A stretch of DNA of 64,000 bases from an uncultured Owenweeksia sp. (GCA_937146805.1 CAKZRR010000028.1:1-64000), one strand, 5' to 3'. Positions 15,621 to 24,752 are shown, counted from the stretch's first letter. Numbers and translations are program-made. Notes: generated by a model not told the origin, from the sequence alone.

Positions 15621-16421
15621 ATGGATAAACCTTCAGAATCATCTACCTGCATTAGTTGCGGCAGTACTTTTTTGGAAAACTACTGCCAGCACTGTGGGCA
15701 AAAATTGATAAACGATAGGATAACGGTAAAGCGGAGTTTGCAGCAGTTTTGGGCTACCATGTTTAATGTTGATAAAGGACTTTGGTTTACCATTAAGGGT
15801 CTTTTTGTTAATCCCCGTGCCGTTTTTAATCAATATATTTCAGGAGGGACCAATCGTTACGTACACCCATTTCGGTTTGCGATTATTTTGATTACTGTAC
15901 AAACCTTTTTATTGGTAAGCTCCGGTCTTTACCGCAATATTCAGGTAAATTTTTCGGTAATGATGGAGCAGGAAGTAAACCCTTTACAAGGGATTCTTAT
16001 GGCATTTGTAAATTCGCATATGCACTTACTGATTGCGGCTTCTATCCCTGCATTGGCGTTTGGATCTAGGCTGTTTTTTGGATCTAAAAAATACAATTTT
16101 GCAGAGCATTTGGTCATACAATCCTTTGCTTATGGTCAAGTGGTTTTTATCGGAATATTAACCTTTCCAATACAATATTACTTGCAAGGTGAATCCATGC
16201 TATTTCAATTTGTTAGTGCTGGTTTTACCATCGTTTATTTAACGTATGCCTATTTTTCTGTATTCAAGCAAAATGTGTTGCTGGTACTGTTAAAAACCAT
16301 TTTTTCATTCGTGTTTTGGGTTATTGGCTTAGTTTTAATCACTGGGGTATCGAGCTTTATATACATGTACTTTTTGTATCAAACCAATCCAGCATTATTT
16401 GAATCGTTAAAGCAATCGTAA
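15621..16421 (+). CDS. DUF3667 membrane protein with zinc ribbon
   Basis: A 266-residue protein. Cysteines C10, C13, C22 and C25 (CISCG ... YCQHCGQ) form a zinc ribbon at the cytoplasmic N-terminus, followed by the DUF3667 region and four or five hydrophobic segments between about 85 and 255. Function of the family is unknown; it is widespread in Bacteroidota. A weak promoter-like TATTTTCG lies about 25 bases upstream of the ATG. It is followed by another small membrane protein on the same strand. Confidence 0.8.
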   Translation: MDKPSESSTCISCGSTFLENYCQHCGQKLINDRITVKRSLQQFWATMFNVDKGLWFTIKGLFVNPRAVFNQYISGGTNRYVHPFRFAIILITVQTFLLVSSGLYRNIQVNFSVMMEQEVNPLQGILMAFVNSHMHLLIAASIPALAFGSRLFFGSKKYNFAEHLVIQSFAYGQVVFIGILTFPIQYYLQGESMLFQFVSAGFTIVYLTYAYFSVFKQNVLLVLLKTIFSFVFWVIGLVLITGVSSFIYMYFLYQTNPALFESLKQS

Positions 16422-16457
16422 CACAAAACGATTAGTGGAATACACAGTTTTAAATGG

Positions 16458-16465
16458 TAATTTTG
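16458..16465 (+). promoter_or_regulatory. -7 promoter box for DUF6095 gene, implying a leaderless mRNA
   Basis: TAATTTTG (exact TAnnTTTG) ends 4 bases before the ATG at 16470. With transcription starting 4-7 bases after the box, the mRNA would start at the A of the ATG or just after. This is the second such case in the window. Confidence 0.55.
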
Positions 16466-16469
16466 ACCT

Positions 16470-16697
16470 ATGGCTACCAATAAAGATAAACTACTTACGG
16501 GCATTAAATTTTTAGCCCTTGGCTTTCCTTTTATATTTATTGGTCCGGCCTTGTGGACATGGCAGGGGGTAAAGGGCTTAAAAGCAGGATACTACTTATG
16601 GCCAATACTAAGTATAATAGCCATGCTTTTGGCCGCTTTTTTATGTGTAAAAGGTATCCGTACAGTAATGGCGGCTTTGTTTGATAAAGATAGCTAA
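16470..16697 (+). CDS. Small membrane protein, DUF6095-like
   Basis: A 75-residue protein with two hydrophobic segments (about 12-34 and 42-62) and short polar ends. Length and the pattern KLLTGIKFLALGFPFIFIGP match the DUF6095 family of Bacteroidota as I remember it. Role unknown. Its stop codon overlaps the uvrA stop on the other strand (convergent overlap of 4 bases), leaving no room for an intergenic terminator. Confidence 0.7.
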   Translation: MATNKDKLLTGIKFLALGFPFIFIGPALWTWQGVKGLKAGYYLWPILSIIAMLLAAFLCVKGIRTVMAALFDKDS

Positions 16698-19507
16698 GCC
16701 AACTTGGTTTGTAGTTTGGGTGCTAAATATTCAGCGGTATAAGATTCTTTCACTTTTACCAAATCTTCGGGGCTGCCTTCAAATAGTAAACTGCCACCAT
16801 TTTTTCCGCCTTCGGGGCCTAAATCAATTACCCAATCGGCACATTTAATTACATCAGGGTGATGCTCAATTACAATAATGCTATGCCCGTTTTTTAACAA
16901 AGCATAAAACGATTGCAAAAGCTTTTTAATGTCGTGAAAATGCAGACCCGTTGTAGGTTCATCAAAAATAAACAAGTGCGGAGCGTGTTTGTTGCCTTTG
17001 CCTAAAAAGGTGGCTAATTTTATACGTTGCGCTTCTCCTCCCGAAAGAGTGTTGCTACTTTGTCCTAAAGTTACATAGCTTAGGCCTACATCCTGTAGGG
17101 GTTGTAGTTTATTGGTTATCTTTTCTTGTCCTGATTTTTTGAAAAAATCAATGGCCTCATCTACCGTAAGTTGCAAAATATCAAAGATGCTCTTTCCTTC
17201 AAATTTCACATCCAAAATTTCGTTTTTAAAACGCTGGCCATTGCACTCTTCACACTTCAGGTGTACATCGGCCATAAACTGCATTTCAATGGTAATCTCA
17301 CCTTCACCTAAACATTTGGGGCATCTGCCACCATCAATATTAAACGAAAAATTACCCGCTTTAAAACCTCGGGCTTTAGCCAGTTTTTGGCTGGCGTATA
17401 AGTTTCGTATATCATCGTAGGCCTTAAGGTAGGTTACGGGGTTACTACGGCTCGATTTACCAATAGGGTTTTGATCTACAAATTCAACATCCGATATTTT
17501 ATTAATATCACCTGTTAGTGCGGTATGTTTTCCCGTGGCATCGCTATGGCCGCCCAACAATTTTTTAAGTCCTGGGTATAAAATTTTACTAATAAGCGAG
17601 CTTTTTCCTGATCCACTTACCCCTGTAACCACGGTGAAGCAGTGCAGCGGAAAATTAACATCAATGTTTTTAAGGTTGTTTTCACGGGCGCCCTGTACGG
17701 TAATAAATTTGCTTGGTACTTTTCGCTGTGGCGGAATGTTTATCTGCTCACGACCACTTAGGTATTTAGCGGTATAGCTATCTTCTTCTTTTACAAGAGT
17801 TTGCACATCTCCATAAAAAGTAACCTCACCACCCATAGAGCCAGCGGCAGGGCCCACGTCCACAATTTGATCAGAGGCCAGCATTACTTCTTCATCGTGT
17901 TCAACAACCACAACGGTATTACCTAGGTCTCTCAGCTTTTTAACCACCTGAATCAAACGTTCGGTATCTCTAGGGTGCAGGCCAATACTGGGCTCGTCTA
18001 AAATATAAGTGGAGCCAACTAAAGCACTGCCTAGGCTTGTAGCTAAATTTATTCGTTGCGATTCGCCTCCCGAAAGGCTATTGGAAACACGATTAAGTGT
18101 TAAATAACCCAAGCCTACTTCCAGTAAATAACTCAGTCTGTTGTTGATTTCGGTCAGCAATCTTTCAGCAATCTCTTTTTCGGTTTTACCCAGCTTTACC
18201 TCCTTAAAATAGGCACTAAGCTCGGTTATAGGCAGGTTTACTAATTCTTTAATATTCTTACCTCCAATTTTTACATAGCCCGATTCTTTTCGCAGACGGG
18301 TGCCTTCACACTCAAAGCATTTTGTTTTTCCGCGGTAACGCGAAAGCATAACGCGGTATTGAATTTTATAACTATTGGATTCAATGAATTTGAAAAAAGC
18401 ATTAATTCCTTCAAAATGTTTGGTGCCATTCCAAAGATCACTTTTTTGATCGCTGTTTAACTCAAAGTAGGATTTGTGAATAGGAAACTTTGCCTTATCG
18501 GCACCATTAATAAGTTGGTCTTTCCATTCACTCATTTTTTCGCCTTTCCAAGGCGCTATGGCATCTTGAAAAATGGAGAGGCTGCTATCAGGTACTACTA
18601 AGTCTTCGTCAATACCTATTACCGTTCCAAATCCCTCACATTTTGGGCAGGCGCCAAAAGGGTTGTTAAAACTAAAAAGGTGAACACTGGGCTCTTCAAA
18701 CCGAACATTGTCAGCCTCAAAAGTGTTAGAAAAAGTTTCTTTAACACTGCCATCGGCTAATTCTATAATACACTTTCCTCGACCTTCGTAAAAGGCAGTT
18801 TGTATAGAGTCGGCCAAGCGATTGGCATTGTCACCACTCAAATGGTCAGTCACCAATCGGTCAATAACAATTTCCACCAATTGCTTTTCTATATTCAGAT
18901 TTGCACTGTCAATCTCCTCAATTCGTTTTGTTTCACCATCTACCGCAACCCTCGAATAGCCTTGTTGTTCTAAAATTTTTATTTGTTCATCAAGACTTCT
19001 CCCGTGCAACAAAAAAGGGCATTTCACTAAAATGCGGCTATCAGTCGGAAGACGCTCCACAAAACGAGTAACATCTTTTAGGCTGTGTTTTTTTACTTCT
19101 TTTCCGCTTACAGGGGAGTACGTTTTGCCCACTCTAGCAAATAACACTTTAAGGTAATCGTAAATTTCGGTTGAGGTACCTACCGTGGATCTAGGGTTAC
19201 GCGAAATAACCTTTTGTTCGATGGCTACAGCTGGAGAAATACCTTTTATGTATTCAACTTCGGGTTTGTCGAGTCGTCCTAAAAACTGACGGGCATACGA
19301 AGATAAACTTTCCACATATCGTCTTTGTCCTTCGGCATATAAGGTGTCAAAAGCCAAGGATGACTTACCCGAGCCACTTAATCCGGTAATAACCGTAAGT
19401 TTTTTATGAGGAATACTGAGACTCACATTTTTTAAGTTGTGCACCTTGGCACCCTTAATGATAATGTGCTTTCTAGGGTCTAAATTTTCGAACGAATTTT
19501 GCTTCAT
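16694..19507 (-). CDS. uvrA: Excinuclease ABC subunit A
   Basis: At 937 residues this is full length. UvrA is the damage-sensing ATPase of nucleotide excision repair, loading UvrB. Two ABC modules are visible: Walker A GLSGSGKSS (42-50) and GVSGSGKSS (about 640); signatures NSLSGGESQRI (about 478) and NTLSGGEAQRI (about 820). The UvrB-interacting and insertion domains lie between. Zinc sites: CPKC...CEEC in the C-terminal half is intact, and CFEC is present, but the first CxxC of the N-terminal zinc module is missing: where E. coli has CPHC the sequence reads TFSNTFEAD, and only ACPKCEG remains. This appears to be a lineage feature. Confidence 0.95.
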   Translation of the reverse strand: MKQNSFENLDPRKHIIIKGAKVHNLKNVSLSIPHKKLTVITGLSGSGKSSLAFDTLYAEGQRRYVESLSSYARQFLGRLDKPEVEYIKGISPAVAIEQKVISRNPRSTVGTSTEIYDYLKVLFARVGKTYSPVSGKEVKKHSLKDVTRFVERLPTDSRILVKCPFLLHGRSLDEQIKILEQQGYSRVAVDGETKRIEEIDSANLNIEKQLVEIVIDRLVTDHLSGDNANRLADSIQTAFYEGRGKCIIELADGSVKETFSNTFEADNVRFEEPSVHLFSFNNPFGACPKCEGFGTVIGIDEDLVVPDSSLSIFQDAIAPWKGEKMSEWKDQLINGADKAKFPIHKSYFELNSDQKSDLWNGTKHFEGINAFFKFIESNSYKIQYRVMLSRYRGKTKCFECEGTRLRKESGYVKIGGKNIKELVNLPITELSAYFKEVKLGKTEKEIAERLLTEINNRLSYLLEVGLGYLTLNRVSNSLSGGESQRINLATSLGSALVGSTYILDEPSIGLHPRDTERLIQVVKKLRDLGNTVVVVEHDEEVMLASDQIVDVGPAAGSMGGEVTFYGDVQTLVKEEDSYTAKYLSGREQINIPPQRKVPSKFITVQGARENNLKNIDVNFPLHCFTVVTGVSGSGKSSLISKILYPGLKKLLGGHSDATGKHTALTGDINKISDVEFVDQNPIGKSSRSNPVTYLKAYDDIRNLYASQKLAKARGFKAGNFSFNIDGGRCPKCLGEGEITIEMQFMADVHLKCEECNGQRFKNEILDVKFEGKSIFDILQLTVDEAIDFFKKSGQEKITNKLQPLQDVGLSYVTLGQSSNTLSGGEAQRIKLATFLGKGNKHAPHLFIFDEPTTGLHFHDIKKLLQSFYALLKNGHSIIVIEHHPDVIKCADWVIDLGPEGGKNGGSLLFEGSPEDLVKVKESYTAEYLAPKLQTKLA

Positions 19508-19529
19508 GAGGCCTGAAAAACGGAATTTG

Positions 19530-19537
19530 CAAAGGTA
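19530..19537 (-). promoter_or_regulatory. -7 promoter box of uvrA
   Basis: TACCTTTG on the reverse strand is an exact TAnnTTTG match, 22 bases before the uvrA ATG. No LexA-type palindrome was seen nearby. Confidence 0.55.
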
Positions 19538-19702
19538 CCATTCTACACAGGATTTGGAAGTTAGGATAAAATTTTTTTATATTTGGAATTCGCAAAGCCT
19601 CAAAAGTGCTCTGCAAAATCAAATTAATCCTTAAATAATTACACGCTTATAGAACATAACTACTTGTATTGATTTTTTTTATTAACCCAAAATCAGGTAG
19701 GT

Positions 19703-20290
19703 ATGAGCAATTCAGAACTAAGCGATAAGGATCTTATCAGAGGTTACCTAGAAGGTAACGAACTATTACTCGAATTTTTAGTTAAAAGACATCAGCAACG
19801 AATCTTCTCGTACATAATAGTGCGTATTCAAGATAGAGATTTGGCAAATGATATTTTTCAGGATACTTTTATAAAGGTGATAAACACTTTTAAAAGAGGG
19901 AAGTATAATGAAGAAGGTAAATTTTTGCAATGGACCATGCGTATTGCGCACAACTTGATTATTGATCATTATCGCAAGGAGAAAAGAATGCCTAAGGTGA
20001 GCCCAAATGATGAGTTTGATATTTTTAGTGTGATAAAGGATGGTACTTTATCTAAAGAGGATAGCCTGATAAAAGAGCAAATTGAAAGTGACTTACATCG
20101 CTTGATTGAAGAGCTACCTGAGGAACAAAGAGAGGTATTAAAGATGCGTCACTTTGCGGGGATGAGTTTCAAAGATATTTCGGAACAAACAGGGGTAAGC
20201 ATTAATACTGCCTTAGGGCGTATGCGCTATGCCTTAATTAACTTGAGAAAATTAATGGAGAAAAATCATGTTTCACTTTTGATGCAATAA
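19703..20290 (+). CDS. ECF-type RNA polymerase sigma factor
   Basis: A 195-residue sigma-70 family protein with only regions 2 and 4. Region 2 (about 25-95) has DLANDIFQDTFIKV for core binding and FLQWTMRIAHNLIIDHYRK for -10 recognition. Region 4 (about 128-180) is LPEEQREVLKMRHFAGMSFKDISEQTGVS followed by NTALGRMRYAL, a helix-turn-helix for the upstream promoter element. No anti-sigma factor gene follows; instead a 48-residue protein lies 82 bases downstream. This class (RpoE-like sigma factors without an anti-sigma neighbour) is common in Flavobacteriia. Regulon unknown. Confidence 0.92.
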   Translation: MSNSELSDKDLIRGYLEGNELLLEFLVKRHQQRIFSYIIVRIQDRDLANDIFQDTFIKVINTFKRGKYNEEGKFLQWTMRIAHNLIIDHYRKEKRMPKVSPNDEFDIFSVIKDGTLSKEDSLIKEQIESDLHRLIEELPEEQREVLKMRHFAGMSFKDISEQTGVSINTALGRMRYALINLRKLMEKNHVSLLMQ

Positions 20291-20372
20291 TTTGAAGGGT
20301 TAAATTTTGCAGCTCATACAATAAGGATAAAATGTTGTGCGTTAATCTTCCATCGAACAATAATTTAAGCCT

Positions 20373-20519
20373 ATGCAGAATTTTACATCTTTAAAACATG
20401 AGTTAGAGGCTCAAGAAAAACCTCGAAAAGATACCATTCAATTTATTCTAAATTACTCCAAAGCTTTGGAGGTTAAGAAACTCAAAAATGGAATGGAAAT
20501 CGATTTGATTAGGAATTAA
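20373..20519 (+). CDS. 48-residue companion protein of the sigma factor
   Basis: A short open frame of 48 codons plus stop starts at the ATG at 20373. It is charged and soluble, mostly alpha-helical by appearance (KHELEAQEKPRKD then IQFILNYSKALEVKK). It lies 82 bases after the sigma-factor stop on the same strand, and a strong terminator begins directly at its stop codon, so the two genes share a transcript end. Small proteins of this type follow sigma factors in related genomes as far as I recall. It may modulate the sigma factor, but nothing in the sequence proves that. Confidence 0.65.
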   Translation: MQNFTSLKHELEAQEKPRKDTIQFILNYSKALEVKKLKNGMEIDLIRN

Positions 20520-20554
20520 AAAAACGCCCGCTGATAAGTGGGCGTTTTTTTTTT
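20517..20554 (+). terminator. Strong rho-independent terminator
   Basis: Stem AAAACGCCCGCT (20521-20532) pairs with AGTGGGCGTTTT (one G-U pair) around a GATA loop, followed by ten T. A-runs on the left make it usable for the convergent glycosyltransferase gene, whose stop codon lies within it. Confidence 0.9.
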
Positions 20555-21701
20555 AAGCTCTTATGTAGGGCCGCGCCTCATCATGTAGGCTATCTTTATT
20601 CAGTAGGCTTTTATAAACGGCACCAATGGACTCGGTCATTCTTTTTATGTCGTGAAAAGATTGTACCAACTGCCTTGCTCTTTCACCTAGCTCGTTTCTT
20701 AGTTTGGGATTTTGATGCAGCTGTACAATAGCGCTGGCCCAATCTTGTACGTTCCCAGAAGCACATAATATGCCGTCTAAATTAGTGTCTATTAGCTCCG
20801 TGATACCGCCCATTGGTGTGGTGATAATAGATTTCTTCATCGCCATGGCTTCTAAGATACCAATGGGTGAAATTTTGCTGGTTGAGGGGTAACAGAAAAT
20901 ATCAATGTGGCAAAGAATATCGGCTACATCTGTTCGGGCAGGTATTAAGCTCACATTTTCGCTAATGCCTTTTTCATTTATAAGTTGAACACATTTTTGC
21001 TTTAAAGGACCTTCACCTACCATCAGTAAGTGTATTTCAGGACTTACTTTAATAGCGGCAGCAAAGGCTTTAATCAATGTAAAGGGATCTTTGAGCGTGC
21101 TAAACGCATTGATAAACCCTACAATTGTTTTATCTGAGGGGATGCATAGTGATGACTTCGTAATCTTCGAATCTCTATTGGGGTGGTAATGGGTAGTATT
21201 AACTCCGTAGGAAATGAGTTTGGCTTTACGCATTTTTAGCTTTTCCACTCCAAGTTGAAGGTCCGTATCAGAAATGACAATATTCCGTTGACTTTTGGAA
21301 ATGAGAAAACGCTCTATTCCCTTTTTAACACGAAATTTTAAACGGTTACTAGAGTGCGTGAAAGCCCAAGAGTGGATGGTGTAAATAAGTGGTAACTGCA
21401 TAGATTTGGCCATAAATATAGAGTTGCTGGCCGCGCACGTGCCGTGCGCATGGATCACATCAATTTTTTCTTTCTGCCCAATTTCTCTGAGTTTTTTCCA
21501 GATTCTAGGGTCAAAAGGTTTGGTGGTAGGCACTATATAGCAGGTAATCCCCATTTTTTTTAAGCGCTCTACAAACACACCTCCTGTAAAAGATACCACA
21601 ACCGAACGAAAATTTGTTTCGTCTAGATTGTGAACCAAATCCAAAACGTGGGTTTCGGTTCCACCAATTTTACCCGGCTGTAAGGTGTGGAGAATATTCA
21701 T
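20553..21701 (-). CDS. Glycosyltransferase family 4 protein
   Basis: A 382-residue GT-B fold glycosyltransferase. The N-terminal acceptor half begins with the typical GKIGGTETHVLDLV (10-23). The C-terminal donor half has VGFINAFSTLKDPFTLIKAF (about 195-214), the nucleotide-binding VGEGPLKQKC (about 227-236) and the E-x7-E-like block GILEAMAMKKSIITTPMGG (about 285-303). It transfers a sugar from a nucleotide-sugar donor, probably to a cell-surface polysaccharide or lipid in the cytoplasm. It stands alone, without an export cluster, so the acceptor cannot be guessed. Confidence 0.88.
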   Translation of the reverse strand: MNILHTLQPGKIGGTETHVLDLVHNLDETNFRSVVVSFTGGVFVERLKKMGITCYIVPTTKPFDPRIWKKLREIGQKEKIDVIHAHGTCAASNSIFMAKSMQLPLIYTIHSWAFTHSSNRLKFRVKKGIERFLISKSQRNIVISDTDLQLGVEKLKMRKAKLISYGVNTTHYHPNRDSKITKSSLCIPSDKTIVGFINAFSTLKDPFTLIKAFAAAIKVSPEIHLLMVGEGPLKQKCVQLINEKGISENVSLIPARTDVADILCHIDIFCYPSTSKISPIGILEAMAMKKSIITTPMGGITELIDTNLDGILCASGNVQDWASAIVQLHQNPKLRNELGERARQLVQSFHDIKRMTESIGAVYKSLLNKDSLHDEARPYIRA

Positions 21702-21715
21702 GGTTGGGCTTTGCT

Positions 21716-21723
21716 CAAAGTTA
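21716..21723 (-). promoter_or_regulatory. -7 promoter box of GT4 gene
   Basis: TAACTTTG on the reverse strand is an exact TAnnTTTG match ending 14 bases before the ATG, giving a leader of about 10 bases. Confidence 0.5.
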
Positions 21724-21831
21724 GAAACAAAAAGGGAATATCAAAAAACCCAACACGGTATTATGGTAATAAGCTAAAAACGAATATGTTGCGGTCTTTA
21801 TTTTTCGGCAGGTGTACGATAAGCCTTTAAG

Positions 21832-24645
21832 TTAATAGTAGGCACGCCTTAGCCTATTGATAATGTTGCTTTGATCAATATCCAGTACAAACCTAAATTG
21901 AGCGAGGTAATGTTGGTTTCCAACAAGCCATTTATCATTAGCATAAATCGGAAAATACAATTCTAAAAAATCGGTAAGTAGGGCAAGACGAATACCTGCA
22001 TCATATTGGAATTCAACATTTTTTGAATCTTGAAAAAATGCAGCATCCGCGTAGGCACCAAAAACAAACCAAACGGGCACACTTAAATTTTGTGAAACAA
22101 GCCATTCATCGGCAAATTGGTTGGTTTGAGATTTAAAACCTCCATCGGTGGTAAAAAACTGCTGACTATAAATTCCATTGGTTTCCGATCTTCCAAAAAA
22201 GTGATAGTCAAACAGATAATCTTGAGTTCCGCTTAAACCCAATTGATAGTAGTTGGAACCATTGGCTGCTTCATTTATATTTTGGTACAACAGTGCTCCG
22301 GCAAAAGTTCTTAGAATAAGCCATTTTTTATTTGGAAGCATGTATCGCTTGTCAAAATCGGCTGTTATTTTCCCAAAATCATCGCCAATTTGTAAATCTC
22401 CAATAAAGGTAAAAGGCTTTAATATTTTGGTTTCTTCGTAGCGGTAATTAATATTAAAAACGGTGTAGCTATCGTAATTACCAAAATCAGTTTGTCGGTT
22501 ATACCCTTTCGGGACATCCCTTTCTAGTTTTACCAGTCGTAGTCGTAACTTAGAAATATCCGTGCTTCGTGGAAACTTTTTCTTAAAATGAAAATTGATA
22601 GCAGGAGATAAGCGGTAATAAGCCAAGCCTTTATCGTAATGATAATAGCGGCCGTACATGCCAAAAGTTATTTGATGAAACAGCGAACTATTCCGTGTAA
22701 CCCAGTTGTATTTTAAAGTGGTGCTACCTGTTAACTGTCCTGTACCGGTGCTATAATCTGGACTAAAGATAAACTCAAATGGTTTTTGTACCAGCGAGCT
22801 ATTGTCTAGTGAAACACCGAGCAAAACTTTATCGTAATTATTGAAGTTTATAGTAGGTGTCCAAAATAGTTGAGAGTGCTTGGGATCTTCAAAACTGTAG
22901 TAAAACTGTAGTTTAATAGGTTCGGTCTTTTTTAAAGCAGCTCTGTTATAATATTTGTTGTTGCGTTGGCTGTACTCGGGTACCGCAGTATGTTTGTTTA
23001 CCCGAATTTCATCGTATTCGGCATTGTGGATTTGAAATGTTTTCTTTCCGGTATGGCCAGGATACCATTGGGTAAGTACCGGCTTTCCATCTTTAATACC
23101 AGTTATTGAATAGGGAGTAGCCAATTCACCTTTATTTACAATGGTTACGGTAGTTACGGTTGGGCAGGTTTCAAATTTGACAATTTTATAATCGTAGGTT
23201 TTGGTGGTATAAAGTCCATCTTGTAAAAACCAATCGGTGGGTTTATTGGCAAAATATTGAATGCTTTTGATAAAAGATGCGGGGTTGGCGTTATCCGTTT
23301 CATCCAACAAGTATTTATTAATGCTCCGTCTAAAAGCAATGGGCGAAACGTACTCCTGTAAATGGTTTATAGCCAAGTAGGCTTTACTTTGCGCAATGGC
23401 CTGATAGTTTAATTTGGTAAGCGAATCGGCCGGAGTAGAAAGAGCTTGATCTAGGCCTTGACGGGCTAGGTATAGGTAAAAGAAATGATTTTGATGAGCG
23501 TAATCGAAATGGTGTAAAGAGAAAAACTTACCTAAAAAAGAGTTGCTAAAAGGGAGCCATTTTTTTTCGGGAAAGTGTTGGGCTATAAAAAGGTACTTAT
23601 AGTAATGCGGTAAGCCTCTTGCCAACCACACGTGCCGTATTCCATCAATAGTCATCCGGTACCTAAAAATACTTTCTGCCCAAGCCGTGGCTAGGCTACT
23701 ACTGTATTTAAAGGCATTTTTAGGGTGTTCAATACTTAAAAGCTGATCGCTTTGAAAGTGGTTGTTTTTATCGGTTAATAACACCCAATCTAATTTGCCT
23801 TCTGGTTTTATGCCTGTTTCTTTTTCATAGAAATCGGCAATTTGTAAAGAAATTGTATTGGCGGTTCCTAAAATCCAAGGCTCGGCATTGGTAAGGTATA
23901 AGTTGGTATTTTGATTAATAGGTAATACTGTAAAATGCTTAGAAATAAAAAAATGCAAGCCGCTACCATAATGTCTAAAGTACTTTAGGTTAGTTTTTGG
24001 ATAGCCAGATGATTGCTCCACAGCATTGCTAGCCACTTTGTGATTTTTAGGCAATTGCCATTGGATTTGATAGTGATTTTTCAAGGTATATCGATCACTT
24101 TGAAAGGTAACCGGATAGTTTACAAAACCGCTGCTATCCAAAGGAGAAAGCGCGGGTAACCAATCGGCTATACGGTAAACGTGATGGGCCAATCCTTGGC
24201 CATTAAACTCGGCATTGGGGAGCAGTAAGGTAAAGTCAAACTTAAGGTTAATACTATCACCTGATGCTAATTTATTGGAAAGCGGAATGCTTAGGAACTC
24301 GCAGGTGTCGCAATCTTTAAAGTTATTGTTTTCGATATTTCCGTTAATTAACGAGATAGAACCTCGCTGTATGGAATCAGCAAAAAGAACGTCATTATTT
24401 TGGTGCTCGGCCAATTGTTTTAGCAACAACGAATTTTTGAGTTGCAAGGCCCTTGGCGGGAGATGGATAGCTGCATGAGTGAGAGGAACCAGAGAACTGT
24501 TTACTAAGGTAAAGTGGGCGCTGCCTGTAATGGTATGGTTCGCAGTATCTAGCTTTAGGCTATAGCGCATGGTGTTTCCCTGAGCCATTCCCGAAAGGGA
24601 AAAAACCAAAATTATCAGTGTAAAGAGTAGCCGTATTTGTTTCAT
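21832..24645 (-). CDS. Pseudo-M1 metallopeptidase fused to outer-membrane beta-barrel
   Basis: A 937-residue protein. Signal peptide (1-21); an M1-type N-terminal beta-saddle domain (about 25-245, HFTLVNSS, LKFDFTLLLP); a degenerate peptidase domain (about 260-480); an immunoglobulin-like segment (about 505-560); then about 350 residues of amphipathic strands ending in RLRRAYY, an outer-membrane barrel. At the position of HExxH the sequence reads AESIF (323-327), so both zinc-binding histidines are gone, and the WLNEG block is WLARG (340-344), so the third zinc ligand Glu is Arg. Peptidase activity is very unlikely; substrate or peptide binding at the surface is a guess. Full-length and intact, so not a pseudogene. 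Confidence 0.75.
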   Translation of the reverse strand: MKQIRLLFTLIILVFSLSGMAQGNTMRYSLKLDTANHTITGSAHFTLVNSSLVPLTHAAIHLPPRALQLKNSLLLKQLAEHQNNDVLFADSIQRGSISLINGNIENNNFKDCDTCEFLSIPLSNKLASGDSINLKFDFTLLLPNAEFNGQGLAHHVYRIADWLPALSPLDSSGFVNYPVTFQSDRYTLKNHYQIQWQLPKNHKVASNAVEQSSGYPKTNLKYFRHYGSGLHFFISKHFTVLPINQNTNLYLTNAEPWILGTANTISLQIADFYEKETGIKPEGKLDWVLLTDKNNHFQSDQLLSIEHPKNAFKYSSSLATAWAESIFRYRMTIDGIRHVWLARGLPHYYKYLFIAQHFPEKKWLPFSNSFLGKFFSLHHFDYAHQNHFFYLYLARQGLDQALSTPADSLTKLNYQAIAQSKAYLAINHLQEYVSPIAFRRSINKYLLDETDNANPASFIKSIQYFANKPTDWFLQDGLYTTKTYDYKIVKFETCPTVTTVTIVNKGELATPYSITGIKDGKPVLTQWYPGHTGKKTFQIHNAEYDEIRVNKHTAVPEYSQRNNKYYNRAALKKTEPIKLQFYYSFEDPKHSQLFWTPTINFNNYDKVLLGVSLDNSSLVQKPFEFIFSPDYSTGTGQLTGSTTLKYNWVTRNSSLFHQITFGMYGRYYHYDKGLAYYRLSPAINFHFKKKFPRSTDISKLRLRLVKLERDVPKGYNRQTDFGNYDSYTVFNINYRYEETKILKPFTFIGDLQIGDDFGKITADFDKRYMLPNKKWLILRTFAGALLYQNINEAANGSNYYQLGLSGTQDYLFDYHFFGRSETNGIYSQQFFTTDGGFKSQTNQFADEWLVSQNLSVPVWFVFGAYADAAFFQDSKNVEFQYDAGIRLALLTDFLELYFPIYANDKWLVGNQHYLAQFRFVLDIDQSNIINRLRRAYY

Positions 24646-24655
24646 GCGTTGCGGG

Positions 24656-24663
24656 CAAATATA
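24656..24663 (-). promoter_or_regulatory. -7 promoter box of pseudo-M1/barrel gene
   Basis: TATATTTG on the reverse strand, an exact TAnnTTTG match, ends 10 bases before the ATG. The leader would be about five bases, nearly leaderless. Confidence 0.55.
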
Positions 24664-24713
24664 CAGGCTAATTATTGGCCGAGCCGTTAATTTAACAAGG
24701 CCTTATAAAAAGT

Positions 24714-24752
24714 AAAAGAGCACGGTTTGCCTGCTGCATACCATGCCCTTTT
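24714..24752 (-). terminator. Terminator of PspC-PadR operon
   Basis: AAAAGAGCACGGT (24714-24726) and ACCATGCCCTTTT (24740-24752) pair over 13 positions with two wobble-type mismatches around a 13-base loop. On the reverse strand it lies just after the PspC stop and is followed by T-rich sequence. Confidence 0.6.
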
